DNA of 64,000 bases from Gelatoporia subvermispora B (GCA_000320605.2 KB445799.1:229638-293637), one strand, 5' to 3'; counted from the stretch's first letter, positions 44,808-60,623 are shown. Notes: generated from the sequence alone by a model not told the origin. Program-made: numbers and translations.

Positions 44808-46156
44808 ATGGATGATTCAGCTACCGCTACCAGCCGTCCACGACGGACTGCACGTCCTTCAGCCAAAGTAGCAGCAGCAGCTACACCCTCCTCGTCCGCA
44901 TCGAATACTCCACGGAAACGAAAGGTCCAGGATCCCGAGAAGACCTCCACAAACAAACTAGAGTATCTCTTGACGAACCCCAAGAGTAAGCTTACCCAGC
45001 TAGACATTTCGGTGAGTTAGTGAAGCTATCGTGAAGTAATATTAATGAACGTGTCTCACGCAGGATGCCCTGAATTATAGCAATTTCTTGGATCTTTCAC
45101 AAGAGTCTCAAGACTCGCTCGTGTCATTGCTACCTCCTACAGCATTTACGACTCACCAATCGACTGTATCACCGACACACGTTGACCATCCTGCTGCGGA
45201 GTCAGCCGAAAATTGCGCGCAAACAAGCGCAGGTCCCTCAAATACAGGCAATATGGTGCAAGAGTGCACTACAGCCACACTAGAGCCGGCAGTATTTACC
45301 TCTGCTCACTTCCTCTCCGCGGCACACACCTTCCAAGACCATCTATACTCTGGGTGGCTGACGCAGAAGGCGGCAGACGATATCGCGCGCTTTGAGGAGG
45401 GCGTCAGGGCGGGAACAATGCATGCTGAATGGAAGGATGAAGAGTGGGATGCAGAGCATGAGCAAAAGACGAGTGCAGGGAAAGGCAAAAAGTGAGTATC
45501 ACCCATTGTCCCAATACTACGTCAGTGTTCTGACTCCGTACACCACATCGCAGAGCAGGACCCGCGAATTTGGCGCTCCTTGCACAACACGACGTAGTGA
45601 AGGAGGGTGACGTGCTCTCATATCGACGGGAATTTCCGCACCTGCAGATAACAGTCGAGAAGGACATGCTGGTATGTCATTGCTTCGCACACCAGGTCGC
45701 CCGCTCTAAGGCCGATCACAGGTCCAGTCAATCAACCCTCGCACACATGCCCTTACAGTCCACCTTTTACCCGCCACAGCACAATCACTTCCTACTGCGG
45801 TTCTGGTCGCAGGTCAAGAAGCCCCAGTTGCGAACATGCTCGCAATAGAAGACGTCTCGGACCCCGAGGAGCTCGAGGCGGGCGTTCTAGATGTCGACGG
45901 GCGAGTCGGTCCCGGCGAGCGGTCTCACCCACGGCCAGAGAGCTTCAAGCCGACAGCAGGGTTGGTTACCGCCACGATTGAGGTCCCACAAACACAGGTC
46001 ATACCGACGGCGCGGATCCGCGCTTGGAAGGCCTTTACGGTGTGGCGGTGGAGGGACGAGATGCGGGACGCTGTGGACTTGCAGATCGTGCAGGAGCGGG
46101 GCGGCAGGGAGCGCGTAGGAACTCTGTACTATCTTCGTGAGCATAGCTATGGATGA
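44808..46156 (+). CDS. ASX-homology (ASXH/DEUBAD) domain protein
   Basis: Exons 44808-45011, 45064-45491, 45554-45671 and 45722-46156 join in frame. The start MDDSATATSRPRRTARPSAK leads into a basic, Ser/Ala-rich N-tail with RKRK. The ASXH core follows across intron 1: LEYLLTNPKSKLTQLDIS|DALNYSNF..LSQESQDSL then VSLLPPTAFTTHQ. The LLTNPKSxLTxLDISD string is diagnostic. Then come an acidic stretch, FTSAHFLSAAHTFQDHLYSG with WLTQKA, and a C-terminal module ending RDAVDLQIVQERGGRERVG. In animals ASXL DEUBAD domains activate the BAP1/Calypso H2A deubiquitinase; fungi have ASXH-domain proteins that are largely unstudied. Nuclear location inferred. A last 33-nt intron could add a short extra exon after YYLR, so the C-terminus is uncertain. 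Confidence 0.8.
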
Positions 46157-46553
46157 ATGTCTCTCTCAGCTATGTGGTACCCGAAAGCCGGTTTTGCCAC
46201 TGTTGTCTGTGCTTCGCGACTTGGCTTAGGACGGGTTGAGACCTCAACATCGAGCGTTCGGTTTATCTCGAGCAGGAATAGGACCCATGAGGATTTGCAC
46301 CAGCGCATGACATGGAGAAACTGAACATGATGGTCCCGGTAATAAATCGAAGATTTCGGCAACCAGTAATTTGATGGCCTGCGTGTTCTCATGGCCGGGC
46401 TCTCCTGTCGACGCGCCCCTTACGCGCTAAACGACCCGTCAACGCGTCAACTCTGCGCGGCGACTCAGCGGGAAACGACTGTTTTACATCCTGCTTCACT
46501 CGGCATAACACGATCTCTCATTCCAGAAGCCGACATCGTCTGCCTTCACGAGT
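46157..46553. other. Intergenic or 5' part of next gene
   Basis: A plus frame from 46391 (MAGLSCRRAPYALNDPSTRQ) may be the first exon of the following gene, but its joining is unclear. Confidence 0.35.
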
Positions 46554-48013
46554 ATGCGATCAACCAGGCTAGGAAGTATTTCTCCAGGTCACAATGTACT
46601 CCTCTCACTGGTTAGCATTCTTCGCTGCGTCCAGTCGTGTCGTCCATACGCGCACATACGATCGAATTCCGCTCACGTCACTCCAGGAGCCCTAACAGTG
46701 TATCCTCGTGTTTTTGCACTTGGATCGTCAGCGAGCCCACACGTCTCTTGCACCGCAGATTCTACTCGCTATGACCCGGAACTAGAACCAATCCCCGAGG
46801 GATGGTCTAGCCATGTGCACGACTGGAGGCGAAGTGGAAACGAAGCATGGGAGTATCTACTGAGACCTCATCAGTCCGGTGAAATCCTTGTGAAAGCTCG
46901 CGGAAGGGAACTCTTCATCGCTGGTGGCTACGTACGTGCAACCTGTTGCATTGCAGTATGGGAGGAATCTGAGCGTTGCCCTCCAGCACCGTATAAATAT
47001 CGATTTTGGCAAGGGAGGCTCTATAATCTCTGTAAGCTGCGAAGACTAGTACGAAGCCTTTATTTCTGAAGATTGCCCCGGAAGCAACGAGAGCAAGATC
47101 AAGAAGCGAGATGAGGATGAGGACATACGGTCCTTCGTAGTCCCCCAACAGTATCAGACTTCCCGGTCCTCAGATACTGAGAACCGCCAGATCAATATTT
47201 TCGCTGCAATGGATTGCGCGGACCGGGTATTCCTCGTAGTCGACTACGACCGCTCACTTCGAATGCATGTCACCAGCCTCTCCCGACATTGGACGCAGGA
47301 AGACTTGGAGCCCGGTTCAGACGTATGTGTCACGTAAACCTCCGTGGAAATGCCAGTAAGTTTCGACAAGATGTGACCTTTGCTGTGGGACTTGCACCAG
47401 GGCCCTGATTGGATCTACGAGACCTCCGACGCCAGTAAGTCTCTCGATGATTGGCGAGAGAAAATCCTATCGAGTGACTCAAAAGTCAATCCTATAGACG
47501 ATGGGCCAGTTCCGCACAGGACGTGTTCAGCGGGTTCGGCGAACACCTCGCCAACGATCTTTTACACCTTACGGCAATATGGCCTGGGACACCGAGTTCA
47601 GTTATCTGCGCAGACGACACACTATATAAAGAGTTCAAGGAGCATATCGCTTCATTCATGCAGGAATGGCACTCCCCAACATTCCGCAAGCGAGTCAGCA
47701 GCGCGGCGAACTTCAGCAATCCCCTCGCTTTCAATTATTGCGCGGATGCGAACTACGTCTCTCAATGCATGCACGTGTATCAGAAACAGCGGGTGAGGGT
47801 CAGCCAAGCATTATACAACCGTATGCTTCAGCTTGGATTGCTCGAGACATACCATGCGATCGGTCAGTCCCTACAGCGCATTCCCATCTGCTGCTCACGG
47901 GTGAATTGGCTTGTAACACGACAGGCAAACACTATACAGTGCAGAATACCAAGGCGTTCGCTACGACCAAGCATAAATTCCTGCCTGTATACGAGTACGA
48001 AATCCCTGGCTAG
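46554..48013 (+). CDS. Unknown multi-exon protein with WW-like N-terminal patch
   Basis: Coding exons can be chained: about 46680-46929 (YDPELEPIPEGWSSHVHDWR, resembling the first half of a WW motif), then about 47070-47310 (RVFLVVDYDRSLRMHVTSLS), 47400-47480 (GPDWIYETSDASKSLDDWRE), 47521-47862 (DVFSGFGEHLANDLLHLTAI up to LLETYHAIG) and 47926-48013 (KHYTVQNTKAFATTKHK to the stop, EIPG). Donors and acceptors are GT/AG and the joins from 47200 on keep frame (for example DSK|DVFSGF, a 41-nt intron). No signal peptide or membrane helix. The 5' end is uncertain and the coordinates start at an upstream in-frame codon. I do not recognise the family; Agaricomycetes have many lineage-specific WW-containing proteins and this may be one. 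Confidence 0.5.
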
Positions 48014-48276
48014 GGAACATTTTACTCCGCAATTCAAGCACAGCGGCCAGAGACATAGATGTGGGCCTGCAATGGAGAGAAAGTGTGTAAATACAAAGCT
48101 CTTGAGATGCTCTGCCTGAGTCTGGACCTTCTATCAAAAACTCGCAAGCGACGGCCGGTATGCTGGCTACGAAGCGACACCAGGGCCCGCCAATTATCAC
48201 CAAAAGCAAAACATGTTGGATGCAGAGGTGCCAGGACGCCCAGGCAGACGTCCGACCGTCTGTATAATCACTTTGT

Positions 48277-48573
48277 TTGACGTCGGACCATCCCGAGTCA
48301 ACGGCCTTTCGGCAGAATCGTACTGGCAAGGTCGGAAGACCGGCGAAGGCTCCCAGGGCCGCGGCCATGCGTGCTCGTGCCCAGGTAGGTAAGGGGTGGC
48401 GGCGCAAGATGCTTGAGCAGACGGAACATGGAGAAGGTGTTACCCAGACCATTCCCACTGAGGACACCGTGGAAGATGATGTGGTTGAGCTTGGACAGAA
48501 GAGGCTGACCCGCGATGACGAAGACACCGCTCCTGAACGAGTGACAAGGTCCTGCGTCACCCCCAACGAGTAG
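48277..48573 (+). CDS. Possible small hypothetical protein, 98 residues
   Basis: Open plus frame MTSDHPESTAFRQNRTGKVG to SCVTPNE. The N-terminal half is basic (GRPAKAPRAAAMRARAQVGK), with an AT-hook-like GRP core, and the C-terminal half is acidic (EDTVEDDVVELGQKR). The composition is protein-like, but there is no other evidence. It may be an exon of a longer gene beginning near 48150. It ends 200 bp from Nse4, convergent. Confidence 0.3.
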   Translation: MTSDHPESTAFRQNRTGKVGRPAKAPRAAAMRARAQVGKGWRRKMLEQTEHGEGVTQTIPTEDTVEDDVVELGQKRLTRDDEDTAPERVTRSCVTPNE

Positions 48574-48778
48574 CGTCACCGGAGACGAATTCTTGCTCAG
48601 TGCAGCATTGGGTCTGCACAAGCTCCTTGTCGTACTGGCGACCCCCATTTTCCGACAGAATTCCCACTATCGTTTTCATTCCACACGCCCACGAGATATT
48701 GATTAGTACAATAATTAGAGTACAATGTAGAATACACTCGTTGAGTTGCGCGACAACCACGGCGGGATGTGGCGGGCA

Positions 48779-50118
48779 TCATCCGTACCATTTACCGCCT
48801 AAGCGTGTCTGTGCTTTTGGTCGCTGGGGGATGATGGGTGATGTGATGTTGAAAACCTCAATAGCGCGCTGCGAGGGCATATCAGCAGGGTGATGGGAGA
48901 TATGCTACGATTTGGCATCTCAAGCAGTTGCGTACCTTCCAAGTTGCCATGTCGAATTCCATGACGAGCTGCTGCTTTCTTAGGCCGCCATCATAGTCTT
49001 CTACATCGGGCTTTTCGCATGAATCTACAAGATAGTGGTCATGCCCAAAGATCAGCAGTGAGGTGAGAAATCAGTGAGGCGTACGCACAGATCACTGGCT
49101 CGCTATGTTCGTCCACTTCGAACGCACACGATCCGTCACGTATCAGGAAGGACAGATAAAACAAGTTCTCCACTGATTGACCAAAGTCGTCCGGATTGAT
49201 GACAAATCGGAAGAGGTTTATAGGGCCACAGTCCATGAGCATCTTTTGGATCTGCAAGATAAAAATGGAGCAAAGTCAGATATGATAAGCGGAGTATGAC
49301 TCACAACCGTGACGTTCTTCGTAGTTTCATTCTCAGAACGAGTGATGTCCTCCTCGCGGATTTCCTGAGGCTTCCTCATGTCCTCCTTGTGCTTCTCCAG
49401 TTTTGCTCGCTTCACTTGTGCTCGTTTCTTTTGCTCGAGCGATAGAGGGCCCACCCTAGTCACGCGTCTCTCAGTCGCGACTCCAGTGGCACAGAACGGA
49501 AGACCCACATGAAGTCCATCGCCGGTACTCGCCTACTCTTTGCCAGTGCACGCCGACCAATCCTGCTCCAGTCCAGCATTCCACTGTCAAGCTCCTCCTC
49601 CTCTTCATCTGAGTCGTCGCGAATGTTCACGTCCTTGCGGCCGCCCATGAATGTCACCAGGCGCGTGATGAAGTCATCTACATCGAAGGCACCGCCTCCC
49701 GCCTTCATTGCACGCGCTCTCGCCGCGCCGGCCTGACTAGCTTGTACTAAGAGCATTGAATCTAGCGTCGCCTCCGAGGTACCCTTGACTGCATCCCTAT
49801 TGAATTGATGTGACTGGAGCTGAGGTCTGAGGGTACGGACCTTGGTTGAACAAATTGTCTGCGCGACGGACAGACTCTGTGAGTCTTTCCGTTGATATTT
49901 CAGAAGGGTTGCCATTGAGAACTATAAGGAAGTAATGTTATAGCAGCTCCGTGTACAATGATCCGCACGTATCAATCCCGCTCACTCTCTATTTCGTGGC
50001 GGTATTTGCGCCGGATATCGCGTCGCTCCTCAACATTTTGATCGGGATCATAGACAGACTCTTTCTCTTTCTGTGTATTCGACGGACCTGCTTTCGCGTC
50101 GGAAGTGCGGCTGGGCAT
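48779..50118 (-). CDS. nse4: Nse4, kleisin subunit of the SMC5-SMC6 complex
   Basis: The start is at 50118 (MPSRTSDAKAGPSNTQKEKE) and the stop at 48779-48781. The spliced minus strand gives an N-terminal helix RRDIRRKYRHEIEILNGNPS, then ESVRRADNLFNQ|VKGTSEATL with SMLLVQASQ, the helical SMC-binding part of the kleisin. An acidic linker follows (DDSDEEEEELDSG), then the Nse4 C-terminal winged-helix domain: DWSRIGRRALAKSRRVPAMD, FMVGPLSLEQKKRAQVKRAK, DCGPINLFRFVINPDDFGQS, VENLFYLSFLIRDG, and near the end KQQLVMEFDMATW|KRAIEVFNITSP. Intron joins restore each conserved block. The protein bridges the SMC5 and SMC6 heads in the nucleus for recombination repair and replication-fork stability. It looks intact and single-copy. 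Confidence 0.93.
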
Positions 50119-51654
50119 GATGGGTTGAGATGGTCGTTGAACGCGTCGAGGACGCGAGGACGCGACTGCACAAATTAGCATGCATAATCAGCCGCCCATG
50201 CACGTGATGTTTGTCGCGTTGGTGGCGACCTGACTCGGGAGTCGGCCTGTTCGATTCCTAGTTAACTCCTTTTAGTTTTCATCTCATCCTCACGCAATTG
50301 GATACTGCGGTTCGAGTACGGCGTGTTCGATTGCGTTGCCATTGCAAAAATGGCGTCCAACGTTATTTGCAGATATACAAGGTCATACAAGAGAGTACAA
50401 TCCGCTCCACGTTCGACGAAGTTCGATCACGATCCTTCTTGTATTGAGAACCCATGACTCCACTACGCGCAGAATCTCATAAGAAATAAAAAATGAAAAC
50501 AAAAACAATCTCTCATGTACAATCAAATACTGAGATCCACAGCATATCGCTCGGTCCACGCCATTTGAAGTCGAGTGTACTGCACCTAGAATGGAGCCCT
50601 GCCCATGCAGGGAACGCAGAGTGCAGCCAGCGGATGAAGCATCTTGAGTCATTAGCCCAGAATTAGGTCACTCCCAGGATGAAATCTCAGCCCTGTGGTG
50701 AAGCGTCAGTCCGGTGTGGAAGTGTGCGCCTGTGTTCGTACTGCCTACGCGATGGTAGCTTGCCCGTGCCGCAGTGCACATCTGCGAGAGTACGTGCCCG
50801 CTCGTCGCAGTGCCTGTCTGTTCGCGATCATCTACTTGCCCATGAGTGTATTTGCCGGTATGCAAGATTGTCGGCCAGTCTGCGAGAGCGTCTCATGCCT
50901 TTTGAGGTATTTTGCAGGTATGCGAGTGCAATTCTCGGTCTTTGAGAGTGTCTGTCCACGTAGAGGAGTATCTATGAAGCCGTTCTCCCGCAAGGATGGG
51001 GCGCCTCGCCACGCCGTGAAGACGCCCGAACCTTCATGTTGCTGAATTTGGAATCGGTGATGGTAGGGGGGCGAAGTATCGATATCTATTATCAAACTGG
51101 GGGAATAATGAGGGGGAGTCATCTAACGCACCATCTGAGCGTCTGCGGATCATGTGGCAGACTCTGGAATATGGTAGCGGCGAAAGATCGCTATCGATCG
51201 TCAGACAGGCAGAAATGGTGGAGGATTCGTGCAACGGTGAGGCCAGCTTTGAGCGTTGACGGTGGCAAGACTAGCTGGGAGCAAATGAAAAACAGATAGG
51301 GAAACGTCAGCAGCTCAGCGAGACGAGACGTTCTGATCTTGACGGTGCCACTCGGCTCGTCCATGAAAACTGCTCATGTCGTCGTTGTCTGGGATGCTGG
51401 GAAGTGTCGATAGCGTGCTGTGATGCTCTCCATAAGCGTAAAATGCAAGACGAGCAGAGCAAAGGGGAATAAACTGCCGTGCACCATTATACAACTTGCA
51501 TATTCCCACGGTCCATTTGAGGACGGCAGATGCGGGATCGACAGCGTACTCCCTGGTGGCGAGACATTTCGGTCTTCCTGGTTTCGCATTAGTGTGTTAT
51601 GATCCAATAGACTGGTATATTGCAATCGGAATGCAAGACTCCGAGGCCGTTACA
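50119..51654. other. Intergenic
   Basis: Between Nse4 and the 3' end of PEX1. No gene supported. Two imperfect tandem units of about 57 bp, each containing GGTATGC and GAGAGYGTCT, occur at about 50836-50955. A GTTCGATTCC at 50250 resembles a tRNA B box, but no cloverleaf forms. Confidence 0.4.
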
Positions 51655-55887
<4,233 letters not shown>

Positions 55888-56201
55888 TGAGGGTCGTCGT
55901 TATCAGTCGTTTGAGTGGCTCTCCGTATGTCTCAACGGAAGGAAATGAATGAGAACTTGAGAACACGACTGGCAAGACATCTAGAAGTTGACTTGTAACA
56001 GCTGGGGAACCGCTCACGGGCGTCTTTGCTTGATGCGTCCCTGCACACAACCTCCACCTTGCCCGCGACAAAACCGACATAATGTCTTGAGTTCGACTGC
56101 GACATGGTCTTACACTCGGTCTTGCTCTTTTCTTTGTCGCGGACGCTCGCTAAAACGACTTGCCGTCATTTGGTTGTGACTCCGAATGCGCATTAGGGCC
56201 C
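55888..56201. promoter_or_regulatory. Bidirectional promoter of PEX1 and the HNH-like gene
   Basis: A 314-bp interval separates two divergent start codons. No TATA box in either direction; CT-rich runs near 56110-56150. Confidence 0.5.
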
Positions 56202-57094
56202 ATGTTATCGCCAATAGCTCCTAGTACTCTACCATTGCCGGGCCACATCTGGTTGGTCCTGCTTCCCAACTACTGCTTCAAGAATGAGTTCGGATCGCAT
56301 ATGCCTCTTGATGATGCGAATCGACTTTGCAAGCGCCCGCTCAAGTATCTGCGCTATCTTGCTTGGGAGATTCTTCACCTCGACGGCCAGATCATGCAGA
56401 ACGACCTTCAGGTCGATGAGAAGAATGGACGTTTGGATGATCAGCAAACATATCATTTCAAGCTTAATAAACCTTATATGTCAAGATCCAGGTTGTTTCT
56501 GATAGGTTTGACGACAGACGAGTCGGCTACAGGGAATGCAGCCCACCCAATCAATATTGAAGTAGTCAAAAGACGTTCTGCTTTCCCTACAGCCAGTCCT
56601 AGATCGTACCAAGTTGCGGATGCACTCGTCGACCCCGAATTGGCGTGCATATTCACCGGATCGGGGCCCTCATCTCACAACGCCACGTCTATTGTACCAT
56701 TCTCCAATGGCGATGAGGTGCTCTTACCATACGATTCTATCTATCCCAGTAGCTGCAGCAACCGGTTCTTAGCAGATATCCTGACCGTAAAACTCGCGAG
56801 GGCACAAACTTGAGTGATCTGGGTATCGACTGTGTTGCTAACGGGTTTCTGAGCAATACTGCAATGTCCAATAACATTGACAATACGATCGTGGCCATCT
56901 TCATGGTACGTTCGTGCGTCGCTCGTCTATTCCCCGTATCTCATGACCGTGATCAGACACCTAATCATGTTGTAGATCGTGATGATATTCCATATTCTAC
57001 ACGTTTACGCTCTCTTCACGACGGCACACGCTATCCCAGAGGGATCACGGACGTCGGACGGCATCCGGCCGGCAGCAGGCCGGACGCGTCGTGA
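56202..57094 (+). CDS. Fungal HNH-nuclease-like protein lacking the HNH histidines
   Basis: Exons 56202-56717, 56759-56905 and 56957-57094 give 266 residues in frame. Start MLSPIAPSTLPLPGHIWLVL. The order of motifs follows the basidiomycete HNH_2-type family: the N-terminal block RLCKRPLKYLRYLAWEILHL, INIEVVKRRSAFPTASPRSY, ELACIFTGSGPSS with SIVPFSNGDE, then GIDCVANGFLSNTAMSNNID and VAIFM|TPNHVVDRDDIP. In active members the central His of the HIxP motif and the second His of the LH motif form the metal site; here they read SIVP and TAMSN. The usual Asp-Asp-x-x-Asn-Gly stretch survives as CVANG. The gene is structurally intact with good introns (41 and 51 nt), so it may be a non-catalytic paralogue. 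It shares a promoter with PEX1. Confidence 0.72.
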
Positions 57095-58107
57095 TGCTCT
57101 TCCAAATCGGCTCGTGGGAACGCACAAGTTGAATTGCTCGGGATCTCCTTCAGGTTGCAGACGCGCTCCCTCTCTCGCTTTCTCCGTCTTTCCTTCTGCT
57201 TGCCCTACTGTGTCCTTACTCTATAGATTCAGGTGATTGTAATGAGAAAAGGTTGAGGTGTACGTTGCGAAGTTCAACATCATGCTCGACCAGAACACAA
57301 CTGCATACTTCAATCGAGGTGACCCTCGATCGGAAGAGGCTTCTGAATCTGAGGGAGTATGATGACAAGTTGGCTCGTCCTCGTTCGAATGCTGGTACAT
57401 GTACCTAGTACGTGAAAAGCAGCTACACCTACATCAATAATGTACCGTACAGGATTGACGCTCCAGTGACCATTCCAATAGTTGTACGTCCCCGCAGGGC
57501 TACATATTGCTTGTAGTGGAAGCGCGAGGACCCCGTCGGCCAGAATCCCGCCGGAGGTCACGAAGGTATCGAACCCAAACGCTTAGTGAGTTAATCCTCC
57601 CCTTGCACCACCAGCAGTGGTACTTCCTCGAACAATTGCATTTTGCACGACACCACATACAAACTTGGTCGGCAATCCCACCACCTTTCGTTCAGAGAAC
57701 GCGCGCGCCAGCAACGGGCAAGATGGACGACAAAGGATATCCTCACAAACGCGCTACCTCTATTGATTGTCATTGTCTCTGCTTCTGCTTGCAGTGTTTC
57801 CTTGCTCTGCTGCCTCTAGCAATACTAGCTGAGGATCTCGGGGTGCAGCGTATCATGCCTCTCTGGAGCATGCTGCATGCAACTGGCCGGTGCTGTCGAT
57901 CAAGGTGACTCTCGATCAGAGGAGGCTTCTGAATGAGCATGACGACATGGATGTTGAAGTTGGCTCGCCCTCCCTCGTTTGGCCCTCCCCATCCCAAGTT
58001 GAACTTCAACCACCTCCATTTCATCCGCAGAACCCGAGTAGAGTCGTCCCCAATACTTCCTTCGCTCCCCGGCGTCACCGGCAGCTCTTCTCGCGTGACC
58101 CACGGTG
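57095..58107. other. Intergenic region with a direct repeat related to coding sequence
   Basis: Two related segments, 57317-57375 and 57896-57965, share GGTGAC-CTCGATC-GA-GAGGCTTCTGAAT. On the plus strand they would read VTLDRKRLLN and VTLDQRRLLN. They look like duplicated exons upstream of the Pro/Ala-rich gene, perhaps unassigned 5' exons or relics of it. Confidence 0.4.
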
Positions 58108-60623
58108 ATGGTCAGACCATCCCCTCGCATTCCTCTCAAGCACAAGACCAAGGGCTGCCTCGACAAGAAGACCACCAGCTCCTCGTGCGCTCGCTCCAAC
58201 ACCAAGCCTACCAAGCCCACCCAGGCAAAGGCAACCTGCGAGCCCATCTCGAAGCGCAAGATCTTTCCCTTCATGGTCGCCACGCTCACACGCAAACGCC
58301 TCTCACATGTTAAGCCCCCGCTGGTCGGGGGACTCAATGCTCCAGACAGCATGGACCTCGACTCACAGACAATCCTCCCTTCCAGCTCGTGGCGTATTCG
58401 CACCTCGTACGTAGCTAGCATACAACCTTTCGACTGATTGCATCTGACTCTTGCATTGGGTAGTAACGCCGGCGCTCACTATTTGGCTCCGCTACTGAAG
58501 GTCAAGCCCGTCCCTGACCCGGACATCATCATGGGCGATCTAGGAGACAAATCTCCATTTATCGCTCCTGTCTTGCCGGCTGCCCCTGCCGCACTTCCTC
58601 GCACCTCGTACGTGGCTAGTTCACAGCATTTTTACCAGCTGCATCTGACCCCGCCCTTGGCAGTAACACCCGCGCTCGCTACCTGGCTCCACGACTGAAG
58701 ATCAAGCCCGTTCCTGACTCCGACATCATCATGGACGAACCAGGGGACATGTTCCTGTTAACCTCTGCCGCCATCCCAGGAGCTCTTACTACCGCTCCGG
58801 TCGCTGCTATCTCGCCAGCCGCACCCGCCGTCCTCCCCGTCGCTCCTGCATTCTCACAGACAACCCTCCAGCAGCGTGATCCGGACATTCTTATGTCCTC
58901 GCCCACGATCGAACAAGTCCGCACGGCGGACCCGGACTGCATCATGCGCTCGCCTGCGCTCCCGCACATCATCCAGCCTGTACCTGCAGTTGCGCATGCG
59001 CAGGCTGTGGCGCGGTGCGTCTCTGCCGTCTCGCCTGTCGCTCCCCTTGTCGCTCCCGCCGCTCCTGTCCCACCAGCTGCCCCCGCCGTCCTCCCCAACG
59101 CTCCCGCAATTTCTCCGAAAACCCTCCCGCAGCGCAGCCCGGACGTTCCCATGTCTTCTCCCGTGATCGAGCAAGTCCGCACGGGTGACCCGGACTGCGT
59201 CATGCGCGCACCTGCGCTCCCGCACATCATCCCGCCTTCGCGTGCAGTCGAGCAGGCGCAGAGCCCCCCGCGGCTCCTCTCGCCCGTCCCCGCGTGCGCA
59301 GTCGCACCGTCGACGGACTGGGGGGGCTTCTTCCAGCTTTGTGATGGCAGCGCACCCGCGTACACGCACCTTCGGACTGATATCGCGCGCCTGCTCATCG
59401 AGGAGCGCGCGCACGCCCTAGCGCGCCGCTCGCGCGTGCGCATCGTCCAGCGCACGCTCACCAAGATTTCGGGAAGCAGTGCACATGCAGGCGCTATGAA
59501 GGAATTCGAGCGCCTCCTGGAGCGTGCGGAGGAGGTCGCAGGGTACATCTGCGAGGCGATGTGCGACCTGAAGGAGTGTGTCCTCGCAAGTGCCGAGGCG
59601 GCGCCCGACGCGACGAGCGGGGACGAGTTGGAGGATGATGGCGAGTGCGACGTGGACGCGCTTGCGGCTGCGTTTGGCGAGCTCGAGGTTGAAGGGGGCC
59701 GTACGCTTTCGGTCGAGTTTGACAAGCTGTCGATTGCGGAGCAGGAGGAAGATGCGGCGGCAGTGCCTCCGGCTACTGCTCCCCCCGGGCTCGTCCAGCG
59801 CGTCGATTCCAACGAGACGCTTGTGGAGGTGGATAACGAGACCAAGGTTGTCCCTGCGACTGTCGCCCCCGCCTCTACACCCGGCCCATCTCAGCATGAC
59901 AATGTGACGGCGGTCAACATGAGCCTGGAGAAGCTCAAGGTACTGCTGGCCAACGTCCCGGATGATCACGATGGCCCCTCAGCAGTTCTCGCCCCGCCTG
60001 AGCCGGTTCTCTCTGCCGTTCCTGCTGACATGGGGCCCGCTGTATTAGTCGATGTTGTGCCTGCTGTCCCCGAGCCCTTCGGCGTCAAGTACGTTGAGCT
60101 CGAGCCTGCTATCATTGCACTAGGGCCTGTCGACTCCGCGCCTGTGCCTCAGTTGGAGCTCGCTGCTCCTACACTCGAACTCCCTCCCGTTGTGCCTACT
60201 ACTTCCGAGTCTGCTGCACTCGGACCCGTCGACGTTGCGTGGTCCGCTACACTCGCTAGCGCCGTCGACATTGCGCCGGAGCCCAGGTGGGAACCGGCAC
60301 GCGAGGAGTCGCTCTTCCGGAGGGTCCTTTACAAGACGCTGTGGAAGGTTGTCGTGGAACAGGGCAACGTGGAGAATACCAAGAAGGGCAAGAAGAGCAA
60401 TGGACACAAGAGCGAGAACGAGAAGGGGGTGGACGTCTTCGTTGGCCCCGCTGCGAATGCTGCACGCGATCTGGAGGCAGACGTTGACGCTGCTCGTGAT
60501 CTTGAGGCCAATGTGGGGGCTGGCCGTGGTGCTGGTGCGAAGGAGTGGAAGAGGGGCGTCGTGAGGAGGCTGAGGGATATGTTGGGTGTACCTTCTTTCC
60601 GGGGGAGGTCGAACTCGGCGTGA
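58108..60623 (+). CDS. Large Pro/Ala-rich protein with internal tandem repeats
   Basis: Exons 58108-58406, 58464-58607 and 58664-60623 give 800 residues. The N-terminus (MVRPSPRIPLKHKTKG) is basic. Exon 2 and the start of exon 3 are copies of each other, including the preceding introns: YLAPLLKVKPVPDPDIIM against YLAPRLKIKPVPDSDIIM. Exon 3 then holds two copies of a roughly 95-residue Pro/Ala-rich unit, with SPTIEQVRTADPDCIM against SPVIEQVRTGDPDCVM and ALPHII shared. A helical, Ala/Glu/Arg-rich domain follows (EERAHALARRSRVRIVQRTL, FERLLERAEEVAGYICEAMC), then acidic and Pro-rich sequence with SVEFDKLSIAEQ, and a C-terminus WKRGVVRRLRDMLGVPSFRG. The plus strand is strongly C/G-ending in codon use. 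No known domain; length and content suggest a fast-evolving scaffold. Confidence 0.75.

Noticed and set aside
50245..50265. tRNA-like B box GTTCGATTCC
   Set aside because: The flanking bases do not form the T-arm stem and no A box or acceptor stem fits.
56759..56830. Apparent frameshift in the HNH-like gene after RFLADILTVK
   Set aside because: A 41-nt intron (56718-56758) places this stretch in another frame and restores the family order up to TPNHVVDRDDIP.
58679..59969. Long minus-strand frames of 388 and 183 codons
   Set aside because: Shadows of the GC-biased plus-strand exon 3 of the Pro/Ala-rich gene, which contains the in-phase protein repeats.
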